64,000 nt of DNA from CAWCUU01 sp963798855 (GTDB lineage Bacteria > Gemmatimonadota > Gemmatimonadetes > Longimicrobiales > RSA9): contig CAWCUU010000004.1 in assembly GCA_963798855.1 (NCBI GenBank), positions 186,001 through 250,000 on the forward strand, in the 5' to 3' direction. The notes under the pieces were generated by a model that searched no databases, was not told the origin of the DNA, and saw nothing but the letters and a program-made list of their open reading frames with translations. Below are positions 49,347-58,820 of the stretch, piece after piece (position 1 is the stretch's first letter; each line of letters opens with the position of its first letter). The translations under genes and the position numbers were made by a program.

Positions 49347-51443
49347 TCACCCGCCCGAGGAGGAGGCTCGGGCGGACCACAGCTGGTCGGTGCGGTCCAC
49401 ATCGGGGAACACCGCGTCGGGGTCGATCTCGACACGGACGACGGCGGGTCGCGAGGCGACCCGGAGGACGTGGTGGCGCGCTCCATCGAGCCAGACCGAG
49501 ACCGGCACGTCCAGGCGCTGGACGGAGCCATCCGCGCGCGTGAGCGCGATACGGACCGGCATCGGCGCGAGGCCGCGGTCCACGATGTCGATCGCGGTCG
49601 AATCGCCGAGCGTTCGGACGGAGGCGATCGCCTGATCGAGCGACCACGGCTGATAGAACCACGTCTGCCAGAACCAGGAGAGATCCAGCCCCGCGACATC
49701 GTCTATGGTGTTGAAGAAGTCGTACGGATAGGGGTGACGTCCGATCCAGCGGCGCCCGTACTCGCGGAACGCGCGATGGAAGGTCTCCTCACCGAGCAGA
49801 CCGCGCAGCGCCACCAACACCTGCGCGGTCTTGTCGTAGTACATGATGAAGTAGAGGTCCTGCGGATAGAGATCGCCGGGCCACATGAGCGTGGCGTCGC
49901 GGCCGAGACGGGCGGCGGCGAGGTAGAGAGCACGCTGGCCGGGCTCGGAATCGTTCGGCCGTCCGCCCTCGCGAGGCTCGCCATAGAGCACCCGCATGCC
50001 CTGCGCGACGTCGAATTGGGTGAAGCCCTCATCCATCCAGGGGTAGCGCGTCTCGTTCGAGCCGACCTGCATCGGAAACCACATGTGACCGGTCTCGTGC
50101 ATCAGATCGCCGGCGAGCGACAGCGTATCCGCCCACGGCTGCATGAGCGTCATCATCGGGTACTCCATGCCGCCGCTGTCGAGCACGCCCTCCATCGAGG
50201 TCATCGTGCGCCACGGATACGGCCAGAGGTAGTCCGACAGCCGCTCGATCGCATCGCGCGTGAAGCGCGCACCGCCGACCGCCCAGGCCCGAGCGGGCGC
50301 GCTCAGCCGGAAGAAGGTGTGGATGTCTACGGTGTCCGGCGCCGCATCGTCGCCGCGGCCGACCAGCGCGCGCGTCGCGTCCCAGGCGTAGCGGTCACTC
50401 GCGCCCCACGCGAAGTCGCGCACTCCCGTCGCGGTGAAGTGCCACGTCGCGGTGGAATCGCCCTGCACGAACGCGCCCTCCGCGTCATCGCCGGGGGTGA
50501 GGACGCGGACGACGCGGCCGGTCTGGCGCGCCGCGGAGAGGCGGTCGCGGGCGGTGCGCGAGAGGACGGCGTCGGCATTGCGCAGTGTTCCGGTCGCGCC
50601 GACGACCCAACCGTGCGGAACGGTCACCCGAACGTCGTAGTCGGCGGGGTCCATGTAGAACTCCGCCTGTAGCAGATAGGGGTCGGTGACCCACCCCTCG
50701 ACGTCGTCGTAGACGGCGAGCTGCGGGTACCAGTAGCCCATGAAGTAGACGCCGTCCTCCCTGCCCTGTCGTCCGTCGGACGGCGATGGGGGTGGCGAGT
50801 ACGACCAGGCGAGGTCGAGACGCACGCTGTCGTGCGGAGCGAGTGGCTCGGCGAGCGGGATCCACAGCACCGTGCCGTCCACGGTGTAGCCACCACCACT
50901 CGACGACCTCGGCCGATTCGCGTCGGTGATCGGCACGGCCTCGACGGATGCGCCGGCGTCCGAGCGCGCAGACACCGGCGCGCCATTCACGGCGACGTCG
51001 CCCAGCGCGACCCCGGTCGTGATCGGCGCCGGCGTCCGCCGCGGGTTGCCCGCCGCGAACGCGTTCTGCCGCAGGTAGAGCGCGAGACGCCTCAGCGTAT
51101 CCGGCGATGCGTTGAGGTACACGACCCGCTCCCGCCCTGTCACGAGATGTTTCGTCGGGTTGAGCCGTGTATCGATGGAATAGCGGGCGCGCTGCACCCA
51201 GTAACCGTCACCCGGCCGGCCGGTGCGGCTACGCGTGCCGCGCTCTACCGCGCGGGTGAAAGCCGAGCGCTCATAAACGGGGCCGGGGATCGGCCGGCCG
51301 GCGACTTCGGTGTCTGGATACAGCGGCGGAACAGGTCGTGTCTGCGCGGCCGCGGGGCCCACGAACAGCAGGGCGGCGACGACGGGGATGAGCACCGGTG
51401 CGGCGAAGGCCGGCGCGCGGCCGGGCCCGTCTTGGATCCTCAC
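49347..51443 (-). CDS. M1 family zinc metallopeptidase, secreted
   Basis: 698 residues from GTG 51443, placed because GGAG is 7 bases upstream and a signal peptide follows at once (cleaved after PAAAQ, about 34). Zinc motif H449-E-T-G-H453 with E472 (MDEGFTQFD), exopeptidase-like GGMEYPMM before it. Same overall layout as the 39165-41177 enzyme (strong similarity in the RYPWMDEG region), but soluble and with a TGH instead of LAH inside the motif. Probably a periplasmic aminopeptidase. Confidence 0.92.
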   Translation of the reverse strand: MRIQDGPGRAPAFAAPVLIPVVAALLFVGPAAAQTRPVPPLYPDTEVAGRPIPGPVYERSAFTRAVERGTRSRTGRPGDGYWVQRARYSIDTRLNPTKHLVTGRERVVYLNASPDTLRRLALYLRQNAFAAGNPRRTPAPITTGVALGDVAVNGAPVSARSDAGASVEAVPITDANRPRSSSGGGYTVDGTVLWIPLAEPLAPHDSVRLDLAWSYSPPPSPSDGRQGREDGVYFMGYWYPQLAVYDDVEGWVTDPYLLQAEFYMDPADYDVRVTVPHGWVVGATGTLRNADAVLSRTARDRLSAARQTGRVVRVLTPGDDAEGAFVQGDSTATWHFTATGVRDFAWGASDRYAWDATRALVGRGDDAAPDTVDIHTFFRLSAPARAWAVGGARFTRDAIERLSDYLWPYPWRTMTSMEGVLDSGGMEYPMMTLMQPWADTLSLAGDLMHETGHMWFPMQVGSNETRYPWMDEGFTQFDVAQGMRVLYGEPREGGRPNDSEPGQRALYLAAARLGRDATLMWPGDLYPQDLYFIMYYDKTAQVLVALRGLLGEETFHRAFREYGRRWIGRHPYPYDFFNTIDDVAGLDLSWFWQTWFYQPWSLDQAIASVRTLGDSTAIDIVDRGLAPMPVRIALTRADGSVQRLDVPVSVWLDGARHHVLRVASRPAVVRVEIDPDAVFPDVDRTDQLWSARASSSGG

Positions 51444-51593
51444 ATCGATCTCCGGTCCGGGATGGGCGGGGCGTTCCGCGCATCCTAGCGCGGGTCGCGC
51501 GGCACGGAAAGGATCCCGCCACACGGTGCACGTGTACGGAGCGCATGGGCCGCCCTGGCCGCGGCCGCCGCTGAATGCCGCACGGAGGCTCCC

Positions 51594-52121
51594 ATGCGAC
51601 GCCTGCTCACGATTCTCGCCATCACCGCACCGCTGACCGGCTGCGACTACCTCGTCGTCGGCGATTCCACGCGGGTCCAAGGGGACTACGACGCGGTCTG
51701 GAGCTGGGATGTCGATGTCGAGGGTGGCAGCGCCGATGACGGCCGTGGCAGCTGCGATGGACAGCTCCGGCTCGACCGATCCAGCTACGGCTCCGATCGG
51801 TACGGCCTCGTCGAGTTCGACGGCTACCACACACTGGCTCCCGTACGGGCGTGTCTGCCCAGACGGTCGGGGCGCGTCGCCGGCGACGTGGACCGCTCGG
51901 GGCGTATCCGGATGGCTCTCGAGCTGGCCGATGGGTACTGGGGCGCCTTCGAATACGAGCCGGACTGCGACGTGCTCTGGCGCGACACGGAGCTGTCGGG
52001 CGAGTTGCGGAGCGGTCGCATCCGAGCCGACGCACGCGCCCGCTACCGGTGCTGGATCTCCAACCGGTGGGGTGATGTCGACGTCACGCTGAGACTCGAT
52101 GCCCAGCGCTGGGGGCGCTGA
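51594..52121 (+). CDS. Predicted lipoprotein, function unknown
   Basis: 175 residues. Lipobox LTGC predicts Cys17 acylation. The mature part alternates charged and hydrophobic positions in a beta-like pattern (VWSWDVDVEGG, DGQLRLDRSS, RMALELADGYWG), with four further Cys that could form two disulfides (SCDGQ, RACLP, PDCDV, RCWIS). Such a design fits an all-beta outer-membrane lipoprotein stabilised by the DsbA/VKOR system seen at 11.6-12.8 kb. GGAGG precedes the ATG. I do not know the family. Confidence 0.7.
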   Translation: MRRLLTILAITAPLTGCDYLVVGDSTRVQGDYDAVWSWDVDVEGGSADDGRGSCDGQLRLDRSSYGSDRYGLVEFDGYHTLAPVRACLPRRSGRVAGDVDRSGRIRMALELADGYWGAFEYEPDCDVLWRDTELSGELRSGRIRADARARYRCWISNRWGDVDVTLRLDAQRWGR

Positions 52122-52270
52122 GCCGAGCGAGCTCGTGTCGCTTCGCGCGCGCTGACTCGCCGCAGCGCTGAGCCCCCACACCTTGCGCGCGACGCGATCC
52201 CCCAGAACATTCCCGCGTCTCACCCACTTCCGCCACAGCCCGGTTCATCATCCGTCCGGAGGAGGTCGCA

Positions 52271-55189
52271 ATGATCTCGTCGGTCCGCTCCGTCGGCATC
52301 TCGCTCGTCGCCGCCACGCTGCTGCTGCCATCGTCGGCACGCGGCCAGCGCCGCGCCCAGCCGGCGACACCCGCCGACGCGGCGACGATGCTCGCGGACC
52401 TGCATTTCCGCTACATCGGGCCGGTCGGCAACCGCACGGATGCCGTCGCCGGCGTACCGGAAGATCCGAGCACCTACTACGTCGGTGCCGCGTCGGGAGG
52501 TGTGTGGAAGACGACGGATGCCGGCGTGACGTGGGAGCCGGTCTTCGACGACCAGCCGGTCCAGTCGATCGGCGCGCTGGCCGTCGCACCGAGCGATCCG
52601 AGCGTGGTGTGGGCCGGCACGGGCGAGCCGTACCTCCGCAGCCACATCTCGATCGGCTGGGGGATGTATCGATCGATGGACGCCGGGCGGACGTGGAAAC
52701 CGATGGGGCTGGAGAAGACCGGCCGCATCTCGCGCGTCCTCATCGATCCGACGGACGCGGACATCGTGTTCGCTTGTGCTCTCGGGACCGCCTACGGTCC
52801 ACAGCCCGACCGCGGGGTCTTCCGCACCCGCGACGGCGGCCAGACGTGGCAGCGCGTTCTGTTCGTCGACGAGAACACCGGCTGCTCGGACCTCGCCATG
52901 GACCCGACCAACCCGCAGACGCTGTACGCCGGCACGTGGCAGGTCGAGATCCATCCGTGGGGCCGCGACAGCGGCGGCCCCGGCAGCGGGATCTTCAAAT
53001 CGACGGACGGCGGCTCGACGTGGACGCGGCTGAGCGGCCACGGCCTGCCCAAGCGACCGGTCGGCAAGATCGGCCTCGGTGTCGGCCAGACGGACCCCGA
53101 CCGCGTCTACGCGCTGATCGAGACCGGCGACGGCGTTCCCTGGAACGGGCAGCCGACCGACAACGGCGAGCTGTGGCGCAGCGACGATGGTGGCCGGACG
53201 TGGAAGACCGTCAGCTACGACCGTCAGCTCGGCGGTCGCACCGCGTACTACAACCGGCTCGCCGTCTCGCCGGACGACGCGGACGAGGTCTACTTCCTGG
53301 CGGCGAGCTTCAGCAAGACGCTGGACGGTGGCGAGCACACCGTGGATGTGCCGCGCCCGCAGGCGCCGGGCGGTGACCACCACAACATGTGGATCGACCC
53401 GACGAACGGCGACCGCATGATCGTGGCGCACGATCAGGGTGTGAGCATCAGCACGAACCGCGGCCGCAGCTGGCTGCGGGTGCAGCTGCCGATCGGGCAG
53501 ATGTACCACGTCGAGCTGAGCAACGACATCCCGTACATCGTCTGCGGGAATCGCCAGGACGGGCCCTCCCAGTGCGGCCCGAGCAACAGCCGCATCCGCG
53601 GTTTCCGCGGCGGGGGCATGATCCCGCGCGGCGCGTGGTTCAGCGTCGGAGGCGGCGAGAGCGGCTGGGCCACGCCCGACACCGCAGATCCGGACCTCAT
53701 CTGGTCCAGCGCGTCGGGCTCGGGCGCGCGCGGCGGCATCGTCGTCCGCTACAGCCGGGCGGCCCGACAGTACCAGAACGTGGAGGTGTGGCCGATCAGC
53801 ACCGGCGGGTACCCGGCGAAGGACGTGCGCTACCGCTTCGTCTGGGACGCGCCGCTGCACATCTCGCCACACGACCACACGCGGATCTACACCGGCAGCC
53901 AGTACGTCCACGTGACGACGGACGGCGGGCGAAGCTGGAAGGTCATCAGCCCTGACCTGACCCGCAACGACACCAGCCGGATGGGCATCTCGGGGGGCCT
54001 GACGCCGGACAACATCGGCGTGGAGTACGCGGGCGTCATCTACCGCATCGCGGAATCCCCCGCCCGGGCCGGCGTGCTCTGGGTCGGGACGAACGACGGC
54101 CTGGTGCACCTGACCCGCGACGCCGGCGCCCATTGGGACGACGTCACCCGCAACGTGCCGGGGATGCCGGAGTGGGGCACCGTGAGCAGCATCGAGCCTT
54201 CGCACTACGACGCCGGCAAGGCGTACATGACGGTCGACGCACACCGCATGAACGACCGCCGCCCGTACGTCTACCGGACCAGCGACTACGGCCGGACTGG
54301 ACGAAGATCACGGATGGTCATCGAAGAGTCGCCGCTCAGCTACGCGCACGCGATCCGGGAGGACCCGGTGCGGCCGGGGCTGTTGTTCCTCGGAAGCGAG
54401 AACGGCCTCTTCGTGTCGTTCGATGACGGCACGCAGTGGCAGCCGCTGCAGAACGACCTGCCTCATGCACCCGTCTACTCGCTGTCGATACAGCCCCGCT
54501 TCCACGACCTCGCGGTGGCGACGTACGGGCGCGGCTTCTGGATCCTGGACGACATCTCGCCGCTCGAGCAGCTGACCTCGGAGGTGCGCGTGGCCGAGGC
54601 GCATCTGTTCCAGCCGCGCGAGGCGTGGCGCTTCCGGGACGTGACGAGCTACATGCCGGACAACCAGGACCCGACGGCCGGACGCAGCCCTCCGTACGGC
54701 GCCGACATCGACTACTGGCTGGCCGCTCCCGTTCGAGGCGAAGTGGCGCTCGACATCCTGGATGGCGGCGGCACGGTGGTCCGATCGCTCGAGGCGACCG
54801 CTCACGGTGGTCTGAATCGCGTGTGGTGGGACCTCGAGTCCGAGCCGACGACCGAGGCCCGGATGCTGGTCAGCCCGCTGTACGACGAGGCGATGGTGAT
54901 CCCGGAGGACGGCCAGCCGGCGCCGGGGTTCGGCCGCCTCTCGCTGCTCGCGCCACCGGGCAGCTACACCGTGAGGCTGGCGGTGAACGGCCGGACGTAC
55001 ACTCGGCCTCTGACCATCCACAAGGACCCGCACTCGCTGGGCAGCGAGCAGGAGATCGCGGCGCAGACGGATCTGCTTCGCTCGATCGCCGCGGACATGG
55101 ACGCGGCCGCCGCAATGTACAACGCGATCGAACGCGCGCGGCTGCAGCTGTCGCGCCTCGCCCCGGTGCTCGGCAGACGATGGCCGTAG
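52271..55189 (+). CDS. BNR/VPS10-like repeat protein, frame-shifted
   Basis: 972 residues as read. A signal peptide ends in ARG Q near residue 26. Many Asp-box motifs (S/T-x-D-x-G-x-T-W, for example TTDAGVTWEP, TRDGGQTWQR, STDGGSTWTR, SDDGGRTWKT) mark two beta-propellers, as in sortilin-like and xyloglucanase-like secreted proteins. Three indel-like defects are visible: a base appears lost after 54297 and an extra base near 54319 restores the frame, spoiling about seven codons (WTKITDG reads in the other frame); near 55174 an extra base diverts the C-terminus, so the annotated end at 55189 is early. GGAGGAGG precedes the ATG. Confidence 0.83.
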   Translation: MISSVRSVGISLVAATLLLPSSARGQRRAQPATPADAATMLADLHFRYIGPVGNRTDAVAGVPEDPSTYYVGAASGGVWKTTDAGVTWEPVFDDQPVQSIGALAVAPSDPSVVWAGTGEPYLRSHISIGWGMYRSMDAGRTWKPMGLEKTGRISRVLIDPTDADIVFACALGTAYGPQPDRGVFRTRDGGQTWQRVLFVDENTGCSDLAMDPTNPQTLYAGTWQVEIHPWGRDSGGPGSGIFKSTDGGSTWTRLSGHGLPKRPVGKIGLGVGQTDPDRVYALIETGDGVPWNGQPTDNGELWRSDDGGRTWKTVSYDRQLGGRTAYYNRLAVSPDDADEVYFLAASFSKTLDGGEHTVDVPRPQAPGGDHHNMWIDPTNGDRMIVAHDQGVSISTNRGRSWLRVQLPIGQMYHVELSNDIPYIVCGNRQDGPSQCGPSNSRIRGFRGGGMIPRGAWFSVGGGESGWATPDTADPDLIWSSASGSGARGGIVVRYSRAARQYQNVEVWPISTGGYPAKDVRYRFVWDAPLHISPHDHTRIYTGSQYVHVTTDGGRSWKVISPDLTRNDTSRMGISGGLTPDNIGVEYAGVIYRIAESPARAGVLWVGTNDGLVHLTRDAGAHWDDVTRNVPGMPEWGTVSSIEPSHYDAGKAYMTVDAHRMNDRRPYVYRTSDYGRTGRRSRMVIEESPLSYAHAIREDPVRPGLLFLGSENGLFVSFDDGTQWQPLQNDLPHAPVYSLSIQPRFHDLAVATYGRGFWILDDISPLEQLTSEVRVAEAHLFQPREAWRFRDVTSYMPDNQDPTAGRSPPYGADIDYWLAAPVRGEVALDILDGGGTVVRSLEATAHGGLNRVWWDLESEPTTEARMLVSPLYDEAMVIPEDGQPAPGFGRLSLLAPPGSYTVRLAVNGRTYTRPLTIHKDPHSLGSEQEIAAQTDLLRSIAADMDAAAAMYNAIERARLQLSRLAPVLGRRWP

Positions 55190-55547
55190 CACCGCGCGCA
55201 GCGACGGCGACGCCACTGGCGGCGGATCGGGTCTCGCCGCGGACGCGCGGGGCCTCGAGCAGAAGCTGATCGCCGTGGAGGGGGATCTGCAGCAGCTGCA
55301 GCTGAGCGGGCGCGGGCAGGACGCCGTGCGCTGGCCCGTGCGACTGGGCGGGCAACTCAACTACCTGGCCGACGGAATCGCCGAATCGGACTTCGCTCCC
55401 ACCGCCCAGCAGCGCGAGGCGTTCGAGTCGCTCCATCGGCGGCTAGGCGACGTGAAGGCACGCTTCGACGCGGTGGTGAGCGGCGACGTCGCAGGCTTCA
55501 ACCGCGCTCTCGCACAGGCGGGGGTGGCCGGCGTGGTGATGCGCTGA
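55175..55547 (+). pseudogene. Displaced C-terminal part of the BNR-repeat protein
   Basis: From about 55175 the frame one base later than the BNR gene reads on without a stop to 55547, giving SGRGQDAVRWPVRLGGQLNYL and APTAQQREAF, the usual C-terminal coiled region of this protein family (about 120 residues). The upstream gene stops at 55189 in its own frame. A single extra base, most simply the A in GGCAGACGATGG near 55174, explains the break. It has no ribosome site of its own. Confidence 0.75.
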
Positions 55548-55643
55548 CGTGGTGACCGCGTCACCGAGCCGCGAGGCCCGTAGGCTTCCCTGCCCGGGCC
55601 GCCGGGCCGAGGCGCGCTTCCCCGGTGGGTTCGCTGGGCGCTC

Positions 55644-57017
55644 GTGCTCGGCGTGGGGATCGCGATCGCGCTGGCGCCATCGCCGGCCGGCACCACAGCG
55701 GCGTCGTGGCGGCTCCTCGCCATCTTCATCGCGACGATCCTCGGCCTGATCCTGCAGCCGCTGCCGGGCGGGGCGATGGTGCTGCTGGGCGTCTCTGCCA
55801 CCGCGATCCTCGGCGTGCTGACACCGGCACAAGCGCTGGCGGGGTACGCAAACCCGATCGTCTGGCTCGTGCTCGCGGCGTTCTTCATCGCCCGTGGCAT
55901 GATCAAGACGGGGCTCGGCCGGAGGGTCGCGCTGCTGTTCATCCGCGCGATCGGCGGCACCTCGCTCGGGCTCGCCTACGCGCTGTCGTGCACGGATGCG
56001 CTGCTCGCGATGATCATCCCGTCCAATGGAGCGCGCGCCGGGGGGATCCTGTTCCCGATCGCGACGAGCGTCGCGGAGGGCTACGACTCGCGGCCCGGAC
56101 CGACGGCCCGCCGTCTGGGGGCGTATCTGATGACGCACGTCTACCAGACGGACGTGATCATCTGCGCGATGTTCCTCACCGGGCAGGCGTCCAACGTCCT
56201 CATCGCGAGCTTCGCGCGACAGGTCACCGGCATCGAGCTGAGCTACGCGCGCTGGCTGGTCGGGGCGATCGTGCCCGGTCTCGTCGCGCTGCTCGTCGTA
56301 CCCCTGCTCATCTATCGGACGTACCCGCCGGAGGTGAAGCGCACGCCCGGAGCGGCGCGCTTCGCCGCCGGCGAGCTCGCGAAGATGGGGCGGACCTCGC
56401 GAGGCGAACGCCTGATGATGGCCGTCTTCGCGCTCGTGCTCACGCTCTGGCTGACGACGGGGTGGCACCACATCGAGTACACGGTCGTCGCGCTGATCGG
56501 CATCGGGCTGCTGCTCGTGACGAACGTGCTGAGCTGGGAGGACGTGATCGCCGAGCGAGCCGCCTGGGATGTGTTCATCTGGTACGGCGGGCTGGTCCAG
56601 CTCGCGACGATGCTCGGCGAGACCGGGATCACGAAGTGGTTCGCCGGTGTCGCCGCCCAGCTCGCGAGTGGATGGGAGTGGGGCGCGGCGCTGGCGCTGT
56701 TGCTGCTCATCTACTTCTACGCGCATTACGCTTTCGCCAGCATCACCGCTCACTCCACGGCGATGTTCATCCCGTTCCTCGTCGTGATCCTCGCCGCCGG
56801 CGCACCACCGGTCGCCGCGGTGCTGCTGCTCGCGTACTTCTCGAATCTCGACGCATCGCTGACCCACTACGGAACCACCCCCGCACCGATCTACTTCGGC
56901 GCCGGGTACGTCCCGCAGCGCACGTGGTGGCGCATCGGCCTGCTCGTATCCCTGCCCAACATGGCGATCTTCGCGGCGCTCGGCCTGATCTGGTGGAAGG
57001 TGTTGGGCTGGTTCTGA
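55644..57017 (+). CDS. DASS family anion:sodium symporter (2-oxoglutarate/malate type)
   Basis: 457 residues with about twelve membrane segments. The first re-entrant motif is IIPSNGARAGGI and the second is LTHYGTTPAPIYFGAGYVP, matching the SodiT1/CitT group that imports dicarboxylates or citrate with sodium or by antiport. The start is uncertain: GTG 55644 has no ribosome site, and TGGGTTCGCTGG upstream would add plausible N-terminal residues WVRWALVL. A one-base loss in the CCCC near 55620 would connect to a GTG at 55549 just after the BNR stop. Confidence 0.88.
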   Translation: MLGVGIAIALAPSPAGTTAASWRLLAIFIATILGLILQPLPGGAMVLLGVSATAILGVLTPAQALAGYANPIVWLVLAAFFIARGMIKTGLGRRVALLFIRAIGGTSLGLAYALSCTDALLAMIIPSNGARAGGILFPIATSVAEGYDSRPGPTARRLGAYLMTHVYQTDVIICAMFLTGQASNVLIASFARQVTGIELSYARWLVGAIVPGLVALLVVPLLIYRTYPPEVKRTPGAARFAAGELAKMGRTSRGERLMMAVFALVLTLWLTTGWHHIEYTVVALIGIGLLLVTNVLSWEDVIAERAAWDVFIWYGGLVQLATMLGETGITKWFAGVAAQLASGWEWGAALALLLLIYFYAHYAFASITAHSTAMFIPFLVVILAAGAPPVAAVLLLAYFSNLDASLTHYGTTPAPIYFGAGYVPQRTWWRIGLLVSLPNMAIFAALGLIWWKVLGWF

Positions 57018-57023
57018 GTGGTA

Positions 57024-57395
57024 TCAATCGGCGCGCTCGGTGTCGTGCGTGGTGGTCGCGGGGAAGACGCGGGTCTCATCGGGGTCGAGCTCGATGAAGC
57101 CGTCGCGGATGAGGAGGTCCTCGATGGCGGCGAGCGCCATTTCGCGGCGCGCCGGGGCCGCGTCGCCCGGGTGCTCGGCGATGGCTCCGGCCGGGCCGGG
57201 CAGCCCCTCCGTGACGGTCGGGTCGTCCTCCGGCACCGAGCGCACGATCTCGTCCAGGTCCACGACGCTGCGCATCACGTGGCGGCGCGCCTCCCGTCGC
57301 GTGTCCTCCGGCCAATCGCCGCCGCCCATCGGCTCGTACGCGTTCAGCACCTCGTCGACGTCCTCTTCTCGGATCTCGTAGGGCACGGGCTCCAT
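57024..57395 (-). CDS. Hypothetical protein, acidic and helical
   Basis: 123 residues, no signal or membrane segment. Mostly predicted helices: EIREEDVDEVLNAY, TRREARRHVMRSVVDLDEIV and REMALAAIEDLL, ending in a strand and disordered tail. High Asp/Glu content. I do not recognise the family. A strong GGGAGAGGAATC stretch precedes the ATG on the minus strand. It ends 6 bp from the convergent DASS transporter and lies downstream of YceI on the same strand (96-bp gap), possibly in its operon. Confidence 0.68.
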   Translation of the reverse strand: MEPVPYEIREEDVDEVLNAYEPMGGGDWPEDTRREARRHVMRSVVDLDEIVRSVPEDDPTVTEGLPGPAGAIAEHPGDAAPARREMALAAIEDLLIRDGFIELDPDETRVFPATTTHDTERAD

Positions 57396-57491
57396 GATTC
57401 CTCTCCCGGTCGGATCGTATGTCGTATCATCGTCGCCGCCGCGGAGCCCGGGGACGTTGCGCCGCCCGGGCTCCGTTCGCGGGGAGCGTGA

Positions 57492-58070
57492 TCAAGCCGC
57501 CGCCGACTCCTTGCTGGCGGCTTCCTGCTTCACTGCCTGCGCATCGACGTCGATGGTGACCGTGTTTCCGACGAGCACGCCACCCGCCTCGAGGGCCTGG
57601 TTCCACCTCAGCCCCCATTCGCGACGGTCGATCTCGACGCCCGCGTTGAAGCCCGCGCGCCAGCCGCCCCATGGGTCCTTCCCCTGCCCCTCGAACGTGG
57701 CCTCGAGCGTCACCTCCCGCGCCTTCCCGCGGATCGTCAGGTCGCCGACGACGCGGAAGCCCTCGCCTTCCTGGAATGCCGCCCCCTCGACCCGCCGGCT
57801 GCGGAACGTGATCCTCGGGTGGTTTTCGACGTCCAGGAAGTCGGCCGAGCGCAGGTGCGTGTCCCGGTCCTCGACGCCGGTATCGATGCTCGCCGCGTCG
57901 ATCTCGACCTCGACCCGCGATTCGTCCGGATTCGCTTCGTCGACCTCGATCGTGCCGGAGACATCGCCGAACCGTCCGCGCACGGTGGTGAACATCATGT
58001 GCTTCACGGCGAACTCGACGCGCGTATGCGCCGGATCGAGCTGCCAGGTGGTCCTCTTCGCCTTCGCCAT
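57492..58070 (-). CDS. YceI family lipid-binding protein, cytoplasmic form
   Basis: 192 residues. The YceI barrel motifs run in order: W-x-L-D-P-A-H-T at the N-terminus, HMMFTTVRGRFGDVSGTI, then DTHLRSADFLDVENHP, the ITFRSRRV strand, and WGLRWNQALEAGG near the C-terminus. These lipocalin-like barrels bind polyisoprenoids or other lipids in stress response. There is no signal peptide in this copy. GGAGGG lies before the ATG. The MarR gene starts 220 bp away on the other strand, and YceI-MarR-DoxX sets are common, so they may share regulation. Confidence 0.9.
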   Translation of the reverse strand: MAKAKRTTWQLDPAHTRVEFAVKHMMFTTVRGRFGDVSGTIEVDEANPDESRVEVEIDAASIDTGVEDRDTHLRSADFLDVENHPRITFRSRRVEGAAFQEGEGFRVVGDLTIRGKAREVTLEATFEGQGKDPWGGWRAGFNAGVEIDRREWGLRWNQALEAGGVLVGNTVTIDVDAQAVKQEAASKESAAA

Positions 58071-58255
58071 ACGGCCCTCCTGCGGTTGGTCTCTCTCCTC
58101 ATCGTCCAGCTCGTGCCGGACCTCCCGCCTCGAATGAGGCGGTGCGATCATCGTGCCATGGCCGGGCGCCTCGTGCCGGCCGTCGCGCCCATGACAGAGC
58201 GCCGGTTCGTGGCGTCGCGGCGGATCCGTGGCGGCCGCGCCCAACATCGGGCGTC

Positions 58256-58284
58256 TTGACACTTGGTGTTGCAACAATTATTAT
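58256..58284 (+). promoter_or_regulatory. Predicted promoter of the MarR gene with operator palindrome
   Basis: TTGACA (58256-58261), 17-bp spacer, TATTAT (58279-58284). This is the best promoter match in the window. The 10-bp perfect palindrome TGTTGCAACA (58267-58276) fills the spacer, as expected for a MarR operator and autorepression. The predicted start point (about 58290-58291) coincides with the ATG, so the message may be leaderless. Confidence 0.78.
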
Positions 58285-58290
58285 GCCAGC

Positions 58291-58755
58291 ATGACACGAC
58301 TGGCCGACGAGATTCAGCAACGCAGGTCGTTCGAGAGCCTGGAGCAGGAGGCGCACCTCAGCCTCATGCGCACGGCTGCGGCGCTCGGGCACGCCACGGC
58401 CGAGATGTGCAAGGAGCACGACACGACGCCGACGCAGTTCAACGTGCTGCGCATCCTGCGCGGCGCAGGTCCGGCGGGGCTCTGTCGCAACGAGGTGCGA
58501 GATCGCCTCGTGGCTCAGGTTCCCGACGTGACCCGATTGCTGGATCGGATGGAGGCGGCGGGGCTCGTGGAGAGGGCCCGGGACGCGGAGGATCGCCGCT
58601 ACGTCATGACGCGCATCGCGCCGGCGGGGTTGCGGTTGCTCGACGCGATCGACGCGCCCATGGCGGAGCTGCACCGCGTGCAGCTCGGTCACCTCGAGGA
58701 GGGACGGTTGCGAACCCTGATCGAGATCCTGGGTGAGATCCGGGACCGGCTGTAG
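58291..58755 (+). CDS. MarR family transcriptional regulator
   Basis: 154 residues from ATG 58291. Winged-helix fold with TQFNVLRILRG, the recognition region VRDRLVAQVPDVTRLLDRME, and the wing at DAEDRRYVMTRIAPAG. Two Cys (EMCKEH and GLCRNE) could be redox- or electrophile-sensitive. DoxX follows in the same direction after 65 bp. In Bacillus, MarR-type MhqR controls a DoxX gene in quinone defence, and this cluster fits that model. It probably represses itself through TGTTGCAACA in its promoter. Confidence 0.9.
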   Translation: MTRLADEIQQRRSFESLEQEAHLSLMRTAAALGHATAEMCKEHDTTPTQFNVLRILRGAGPAGLCRNEVRDRLVAQVPDVTRLLDRMEAAGLVERARDAEDRRYVMTRIAPAGLRLLDAIDAPMAELHRVQLGHLEEGRLRTLIEILGEIRDRL

Positions 58756-58779
58756 CTGTTTTTTTTGGGCCTATAGATG

Positions 58780-58808
58780 TTGTCACACCGAGTGTACGCA
58801 CATACGAT
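58780..58808 (+). promoter_or_regulatory. Weak candidate promoter/second operator before DoxX
   Basis: TTGTCA (58780-58785), 17-bp spacer, TACGAT (58803-58808). TGTTGTCACA at 58778-58787 matches the MarR palindrome in eight of ten positions. The start point would be only about 6 nt before the DoxX ATG at 58821, so either the message is leaderless or this is not a promoter. Confidence 0.4.
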
Positions 58809-58820
58809 GAGGAGAGTCAC

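Noticed and set aside
58756..58766. T8 run after the MarR stop as an intrinsic terminator
   Set aside because: No GC-rich stem directly precedes the T run.
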